NCBI GenBank assembly: GCA_033344915.1
Contig: JAWPML010000001.1
Span: 3,305,736 to 3,369,735 of the forward strand
Direction: 5' to 3'
Length of the DNA: 64,000 nt
Source of the DNA: Acidimicrobiales bacterium
GTDB taxonomy: Bacteria > Actinomycetota > Acidimicrobiia > Acidimicrobiales > Aldehydirespiratoraceae
Position numbers and translations under genes: made by a program. Under the pieces are notes generated by a model that saw only the letters and a program-made list of their open reading frames with translations, was not told where the DNA came from and ran no database searches. Below, in pieces: positions 59,566 to 64,000 of the stretch; the first letter of the stretch is position 1; each line of letters opens with the position of its first letter.

Positions 59566-60377
59566 GCACCGACACCGCCGTGATCCGCGCGATTGTCGCC
59601 CGCGATCTACGGGCCGTGCGGCGCAGCAAGGCCGTCGTCATCCCGATGCTCACGGTCCCGGTGCTGCTGATGGTCGTGCTTCCACTGGTCGTCGGCTTCG
59701 CGGCCCGGCGGGCGAGCAGCGCCGACTCGCCCGACATCCGCATCCTCGAGAACCTCCCGGCCCGCCTCGCCGAACCCATCCAGGCGCTCCCCCCGGAGGA
59801 ACAGCTCCTCACCCTCGTGCTCGGATTCCTCCTCGCTCCGCTGTTCCTGATCGTGCCGCTGATGGTGTCCGCCGTCCTCGCCGCCGATGCCTTCGCCGGC
59901 GAGAAGGAGCGGCGCACGATGGAGACGCTGCTGCACCTGCCCGTGTCGGATCGCGACCTGTTCATCGGCAAGTTCCTGACCGGCTTCCTTCCCGCCGTCG
60001 CCGTTTCCTGGATCGGCTTCGCCTGTTTCTGTGTGGTCGCCAACCTCGTGTCGTGGGGCATCGTGGACGGGCTCATCGTGCCGAACGCCCTCTGGCTGGT
60101 GATGATCTTCTGGGTCGCGCCCGCGGTCGCCACGTTCGGGCTCGGCGTGATGGTCCGCGTCTCCGCCCGCTGTCGTACGACCCAGGAGGCGAACCAGCTC
60201 GGTGGCGCCGTGATCCTCCCGCTCGTCTTCGTCGCGGTCGGTCAGTCGACGGGCATCCTGCTGCTCGATCTGCCGCTCGCGATCGCGATCGGCGCCGTGG
60301 TCTGGATCGTCGCGCTCACCCTCGTGTGGCGCGGGGCGGCCCGCTTCACCCGTGACCGGGTGGCGGGCACGGCCTGA
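59562..60377 (+). CDS. ABC-2 type transporter permease
   Basis: 271 residues with six predicted helices. The first, PMLTVPVLLMVVLPLVVGF, is followed by a soluble loop (SADSPDIRILENLPARLAEP). ADAFAGEKERRTMETLLHLPVSDRDLFIGK is the coupling helix motif of ABC-2 permeases. The start overlaps the ATPase stop by 4 bases. Substrate unknown. Confidence 0.9.
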   Translation: MSTDTAVIRAIVARDLRAVRRSKAVVIPMLTVPVLLMVVLPLVVGFAARRASSADSPDIRILENLPARLAEPIQALPPEEQLLTLVLGFLLAPLFLIVPLMVSAVLAADAFAGEKERRTMETLLHLPVSDRDLFIGKFLTGFLPAVAVSWIGFACFCVVANLVSWGIVDGLIVPNALWLVMIFWVAPAVATFGLGVMVRVSARCRTTQEANQLGGAVILPLVFVAVGQSTGILLLDLPLAIAIGAVVWIVALTLVWRGAARFTRDRVAGTA

Positions 60378-60381
60378 TCCC

Positions 60382-60471
60382 TCAGCGGGCCAGCAGGAAG
60401 AACTGCAGGGCGCCCGCCGCGAGGATCGCGAACAGGAGCAGGGCGATCACGAGGGTCGTGCCGCTTCTCAT
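60382..60471 (-). CDS. 29-residue single-helix membrane protein
   Basis: The frame encodes a 29-residue peptide starting MRSGTTLVIALLLF and ending FFLLAR: a short polar start, one transmembrane helix and a basic end. Nearly all codons end in G or C, as in its neighbours. The ATG overlaps the SAM-hydrolase stop by 4 bases (ATGA), the coupling style used throughout this window. It is too small for most gene callers. No function can be named. Confidence 0.6.
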   Translation of the reverse strand: MRSGTTLVIALLLFAILAAGALQFFLLAR

Positions 60472-61334
60472 CGGGGACGATCTCCCAACTGGACCGGCGT
60501 GACGACGCCGGGACGGGCGTCGTCGTCGAGGGCGCGTATGCGCACCTCGTCACCTTCGGCGAGCCGGAGCTCGGCGGCCGCGGAGGAGCGGGCGACCGCG
60601 ATCGAGAGCAGTCCGCTCGAGTCGACGACGAGGCCGACGCGCCCGGTGGGGATCTCGTCGTAGGCGTCCGCTCGCAGACCGACGCGATCGTCGCCGGCGA
60701 TGGTGACCATGAGGTCCGGGCCGAAGGTCGTGAGCTCGAGGGGGTCGACGTTGAGCTGGCAGTTGCCGAACCGGTCCACCCACAACACCTCGCCGACGAG
60801 GACGCCGTCCTCGATCTGGCTCACCGGGAGCACGCCGGGCATGAGTCCGGCGGGCTCGATCTCGGGACCGAGATCGGTGAGCGGCACGCCGTTGCAGAGG
60901 TGGGCCGCCGCGGGGGCGAACACGTCGCGCCCGTCGAACGTGGCGCCCGCCGCGCTCAGCAGCCGGTGGTCCACCGACGTGAGCTCGACCGCACGGGTCG
61001 CACCACCCACCAGGCCGACCGCCGGCGCGAGCAGACCGTTGTCCGGGCCGACCAGGAAGGACGCGCCGTCCCCGACCTCGATCGCGATGGGCCGTCGGGT
61101 CGTGCCGACACCCGGGTCGACGACGGCGACCACGACGCCCGGGCAGAGATAGTTCGCGGCGCGGGCGAGGGCGAGACCGCCGGCGCGGGTGTCGTGGGGG
61201 GCGATGCCGTGGGTGACGTCCACGACGTTCACGTGGGGCGCGATCGAGCGGATCACCGAATGCACGACGCCGACGAACTCGTCGTCGAGCCCGAAGTCGG
61301 ACAGGAACGAGACGGTGTCGAAGCGGGCGTTCAC
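60468..61334 (-). CDS. SAM hydroxide adenosyltransferase (DUF62, SAM hydrolase)
   Basis: 288 residues of the fluorinase/chlorinase-like family. FLSDFGLDDEFVGVVHSVI, VVDPGVGTTRRPIA, VGPDNGLLAPA, GRDVFAPAAAHL and VDRFGNCQLN match the family. The Asp, Arg and His used by the hydroxide-forming enzymes are in the second and fourth of these. The reaction splits S-adenosylmethionine into adenosine and methionine. No halogenase-type insertion is seen. Confidence 0.88.
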   Translation of the reverse strand: MNARFDTVSFLSDFGLDDEFVGVVHSVIRSIAPHVNVVDVTHGIAPHDTRAGGLALARAANYLCPGVVVAVVDPGVGTTRRPIAIEVGDGASFLVGPDNGLLAPAVGLVGGATRAVELTSVDHRLLSAAGATFDGRDVFAPAAAHLCNGVPLTDLGPEIEPAGLMPGVLPVSQIEDGVLVGEVLWVDRFGNCQLNVDPLELTTFGPDLMVTIAGDDRVGLRADAYDEIPTGRVGLVVDSSGLLSIAVARSSAAAELRLAEGDEVRIRALDDDARPGVVTPVQLGDRPR

Positions 61335-61377
61335 ACCCGAGACGGTATCGGCCGTCCCGGTCGGCGACGTAGGCGGG

Positions 61378-62193
61378 TCACCCGCCGCCGAGTTCGCGGG
61401 AGCGGTCCGTGGCCGCCTTGACGACGCGGGCGACGAGGTCCATCAGGTCCGCCTCGGCGAACACCTCCAGGCCGGCCTGGGTGGTGCCGTTCGGCGAGGT
61501 GACGTTCGTGCGCAGCACCGCGGGATCCTCGCCGGACTCGCTGAGCAGCGTCGCCGCCCCGAGCAGCGTCTGGCGGGCGAGCGTGTCGGCCGTCTCCGGC
61601 GTGAGTCCTTCCGCGATGCCGGCGGCGATGAGCGCCTCCGCGAGGTGGAAGACGTACGCGGGGCCGGATCCGGACAGACCGGTGACGGCGTCGAGGTCGC
61701 CCTCGTCGACGACCACGACCGTGCCGACGGCGCCGAGGATCGACGACGCCCACTCGAGGTCCGCGGCGGTCGCCGCGACCCCGGGAGCGACGGCGGCTGC
61801 GCCCTGGCCGACCAGGGCCGGGGTGTTCGGCATGCAGCGCACGACCGCGGTCCCCTCGGGCAACCGGGCCTCCATCGCCGCGCACCGCACGCCGGCGGCG
61901 ATCGACACGAGTCGGCGGACGCCGGTGTCGGCCAGACCGTCCAACGCCACCGGCACGATGTTGGGCTTCACCGCGACCACCACATCGCGCGCCGCGACGG
62001 GCGTCGGGCCGGTGCGCACGCCCGGAAGGAGCGTGGCGAGGGCGGCGCGGCGATCGTCGTCCGGCTCGACGACGTGGAGTTCCTCCGGCGGCGCCCAGCC
62101 GTTGGCCACGAGGCCGCCCACCAGGGCCTCGGCCATCTTGCCGCCGCCGACGATCTGGAGCGTGGTTCGCACGGTGTCAGTCACGTCCGGCAC
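61378..62193 (-). CDS. proC: Pyrroline-5-carboxylate reductase
   Basis: 271 residues from GTG at 62193. The Rossmann motif is LQIVGGGKMAEALVGGL. VVVAVKPNIVPVAL, RCMPNTPALVGQGAAA and the catalytic region GLSGSGPAYVFHLAEALIAAG are typical, as is the C-terminal TSPNGTTQAGLEVF. Last step of proline synthesis. An alternative GTG lies three codons later. A reasonable promoter is present upstream. Confidence 0.93.
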   Translation of the reverse strand: MPDVTDTVRTTLQIVGGGKMAEALVGGLVANGWAPPEELHVVEPDDDRRAALATLLPGVRTGPTPVAARDVVVAVKPNIVPVALDGLADTGVRRLVSIAAGVRCAAMEARLPEGTAVVRCMPNTPALVGQGAAAVAPGVAATAADLEWASSILGAVGTVVVVDEGDLDAVTGLSGSGPAYVFHLAEALIAAGIAEGLTPETADTLARQTLLGAATLLSESGEDPAVLRTNVTSPNGTTQAGLEVFAEADLMDLVARVVKAATDRSRELGGG

Positions 62194-62278
62194 CGTAACG
62201 CCCGACGGCGGAGGTGCCCGGTGGAGACAGGTACAACGCACTTCCCCGAGCGTCCGAGTCCCCACCGGGCTGGGAACG

Positions 62279-62306
62279 AATATACATGAAATGACGTGAA
62301 ACGCAA
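62279..62306 (-). promoter_or_regulatory. Probable sigma70-type promoter of proC
   Basis: On the minus strand TTGCGT (62306-62301) and TATATT (62284-62279) are separated by 16 bases in an AT-rich island of otherwise GC-rich sequence. Transcription would begin near 62272, giving a leader of about 80 bases before the proC GTG. Confidence 0.5.
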
Positions 62307-62307
62307 C

Positions 62308-62772
62308 TCACCCGTCGAACCGGGAGGCGAACCCGATCCGCAGGGCCGGTTTGAAGATCAGCTCCACCGCCGCCCACATCGAGCCGAGGATGCGATCGAG
62401 CTCGGCGTCGGTCACGGCGGCAACCGGCAGCGACCCGCGCAGGAACACGGCGTGTTCCTCGCCGATCTCGAGGTGCAGCCCGGTGAGCTTGCGGTTGCGG
62501 ATCAGCAGGTGCTCGTAGAACGCGGCCTCGTTCTCCTCGGGGGCCGGCATGAGGAACGTCTCGAAACCGAGGGTGCGCTGGCCGAGCGTCCACCAGGCCG
62601 TCCACACGTCCTTCTCCTCGCCCCGGACGCGGACGAACCAGCGCACGATGTCGTCGGGCGACCGCTCGACGGCTTCGAGCGCGGGATTCTCCGCCATCTC
62701 GGCCGCGAGCCAGGCGTCGATACGGGCCTCGAGGTCGGCGAGCTCCTCCGCGGTGGCCGGCGGGGACTGCAC
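62308..62772 (-). CDS. YbjN-domain protein
   Basis: 154 residues. FVRVRGEEKDVWTAWWTLGQRTLGFETFLMPAPEEN and YEHLLIRNRKLTGLHLEIGEE match the actinobacterial YbjN/type-III-chaperone-like fold. In mycobacteria a YbjN protein is also encoded beside mshA, so the linkage is conserved. Function unknown. Its ATG is 3 bases after the mshA stop. Confidence 0.82.
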   Translation of the reverse strand: MQSPPATAEELADLEARIDAWLAAEMAENPALEAVERSPDDIVRWFVRVRGEEKDVWTAWWTLGQRTLGFETFLMPAPEENEAAFYEHLLIRNRKLTGLHLEIGEEHAVFLRGSLPVAAVTDAELDRILGSMWAAVELIFKPALRIGFASRFDG

Positions 62773-62775
62773 GTC

Positions 62776-63987
62776 TCAGGCGAGACAGTCGACGGGTTCG
62801 CGCTCGCCGAGGTCGTGGTACACCCGCCGGAGCCGGCCGGCCATGGTGGTCCAGGTGTAGGACGCCGCGGCGTCCGCCGCGTTGCGACCGAGCTCGTCGG
62901 CGAGGAGCGGCGAGTCCAGGATCCGCCGGGTGGCGGCCGCGAAGTCGCGGGGATCGCGCCCCGCGATCCGGAACCCGGTGCGGCCTTCGTCGACGAGGGT
63001 GCGCAGCCCGCCGACATCCGACGCGACCACGGGCGTGCCACAGGCTGCGGCCTCGAGGGCGACCAGCCCGAACGACTCGCTGCGTGACGGCACGAGGCAC
63101 ACGTCGGCGGCCCGGTAGTAGGTGGAGAGGACGTGGTGGGGCTGGGGCGGGATCATCGTGACCCGGTCGACGAGCCCGCGGTCCGCGATCAGCTTCTCGA
63201 TCTTGTGCACCTCGTCGTCGCCCTCCAGACCACTGGATCCGCCGACGATCAGGAGCTGCGCATCGTCGAGATCCAGCGCGGCCAGCGTCTCCACGGCAAC
63301 ATCCACGCCCTTGAGCGGCTGGATGCGACCGACGAACAGCAGCAGCGGATCGGGTCCGAGGTCGAGGGCCCGGCGGGCTCCGTCGCGGGCCCCCGGCGAG
63401 AAAAAGGCGTGGTCGACGCCCGGCGGCACGACCTCCACCCGATCGGGATCGGCGCCATAGTGGCTGACCAGCTCGTGCAGCTCGGTGACGGAGTTGGCCG
63501 TGATGACGTCCGCGCAGCGGATGACCTCGGCTTCCGCATCGATGCGCCGCTGGGGTTCGGGGTCGCCGGTCTCCGCCTTCACCCGGGCGAGCGTGTGGAA
63601 GGTGGTCACCAGCGGCAGGTCGAGCTCGTGCTTCAACCGGTGCCCGGCGACACCCGACAGCCAGTAGTTGGCGTGGATGACGTCGACCGGGTCGTCGGCG
63701 AGTCGGGCGGCGACGGCGTCGGAGAACAGGTCCACGATCTCCGGCAGTTGCTCCTTCGCCAGCTCGACCGGTCCGGCGTCGACGTGCACGACCCGGAACC
63801 CCGGCTCGACCTCGACGACGTCGGGCAGGTCGTGGGTCCAGCGGCGCACGAAGACGGTGGCGTCGGTACCGCCCTGGGCGAGCGAGGAGACCAGCTCGCG
63901 GATGTAGACGTTCATCCCGCCCGCGTCACCGGTGCCCGGCTGGACCAGGGGGGACGTGTGGAGGGACAGCACCGCGACGCGACTCAC
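62776..63987 (-). CDS. mshA: D-inositol-3-phosphate glycosyltransferase-like protein (MshA family)
   Basis: 403 residues from GTG at 63987 (GGAG 8 bases upstream, at the window edge), so the gene is complete. The GT4 features LHTSPLVQPGTGDAGGMNVYIREL, HANYWLSGVAGHRL, LVTTFHTLARVK and LLFVGRIQPLKGVDVAVE are the MshA pattern, and PSRSESFGLVALEAAACG holds the nucleotide-sugar glutamate. MshA starts mycothiol synthesis. Together with the PIG-L gene elsewhere this suggests a mycothiol producer. Confidence 0.9.
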   Translation of the reverse strand: MSRVAVLSLHTSPLVQPGTGDAGGMNVYIRELVSSLAQGGTDATVFVRRWTHDLPDVVEVEPGFRVVHVDAGPVELAKEQLPEIVDLFSDAVAARLADDPVDVIHANYWLSGVAGHRLKHELDLPLVTTFHTLARVKAETGDPEPQRRIDAEAEVIRCADVITANSVTELHELVSHYGADPDRVEVVPPGVDHAFFSPGARDGARRALDLGPDPLLLFVGRIQPLKGVDVAVETLAALDLDDAQLLIVGGSSGLEGDDEVHKIEKLIADRGLVDRVTMIPPQPHHVLSTYYRAADVCLVPSRSESFGLVALEAAACGTPVVASDVGGLRTLVDEGRTGFRIAGRDPRDFAAATRRILDSPLLADELGRNAADAAASYTWTTMAGRLRRVYHDLGEREPVDCLA

Positions 63988-64000
63988 AGCCGTCTCCAAC

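Noticed and set aside
1-64000. CRISPR arrays, rRNA, tRNA or prophage genes
   Set aside because: None was seen: no regularly spaced repeats of CRISPR length, no cloverleaf-like sequence and no phage or transposase proteins.

Overview
High-GC (roughly 70%), codon-biased DNA from an actinobacterium, most probably of the class Acidimicrobiia. The pointers are a menaquinol-type respiratory chain with two complex I gene sets, a Rex-linked heme operon arranged as in Streptomyces, a mycothiol-type MshA glycosyltransferase beside a YbjN protein, S-layer-homology repeats, and the overall protein character. The lineage is inferred from this; no rRNA gene is present.

Layout. (1) 1-11904, minus strand: an 11-subunit complex I operon nuoABCDHIJKLMN without the NADH-input genes nuoEFG, followed by a MidA/NDUFAF7-type methyltransferase and the beginning of an unrecognised gene. 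(2) 11994-20441: a mixed block holding a GNAT acetyltransferase, the amino-acid exporter pair AzlCD, a PIG-L deacetylase, an OsmC protein, two flavoproteins, an AttH-like unknown, a VanY/SLH cell-wall protein and a small membrane protein. (3) 20445-42701, minus strand: one tightly packed run of about 22 kb. It begins with a small His-rich membrane protein and a two-cluster ferredoxin, then a b6-type cytochrome b, a subunit-IV protein, a Rieske protein, a diheme cytochrome c and a large unknown membrane protein, and continues without a clear break into a complete 14-subunit nuoA-N set. A second membrane-anchored cytochrome c is divergent at 42994. (4) 43897-47254: a metallopeptidase, glucose-6-phosphate isomerase and a YceI protein, the last two meeting tail to tail inside a REP-like palindrome. 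(5) 47335-55627: heme synthesis (hemL-hemB, and rex-hemA-hemC-hemD::GNAT) with a good Rex operator in front of rex. (6) 55698-63987: DUF4328 protein, acyl-CoA synthetase, CAP protein, ABC exporter, SAM hydrolase with a 29-residue membrane protein, proC, ybjN and mshA.

How it fits together. The window encodes much of an electron-transport chain: NADH to menaquinone (14-subunit complex I), probably ferredoxin to menaquinone (11-subunit complex I), and menaquinol to cytochrome c (b6c-type complex). It also holds the heme pathway those cytochromes need and the NADH-sensing repressor Rex that probably ties them together. A Rex-like site also lies in front of the bc-nuo run.

Most interesting points: the two NuoD proteins differ at the quinone-site tyrosine and at the arginine that NDUFAF7 methylates, and the methyltransferase gene sits with the copy that keeps the arginine; one NuoL carries a coiled coil of about 115 residues and the other an acidic/His insert; a short PEHL-type N-terminal peptide is shared by two bc-complex proteins; and uroporphyrinogen-III synthase is fused to an acetyltransferase. 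No rRNA, tRNA, CRISPR array, insertion sequence or prophage was seen. No gene-free stretch exceeds 300 bases.
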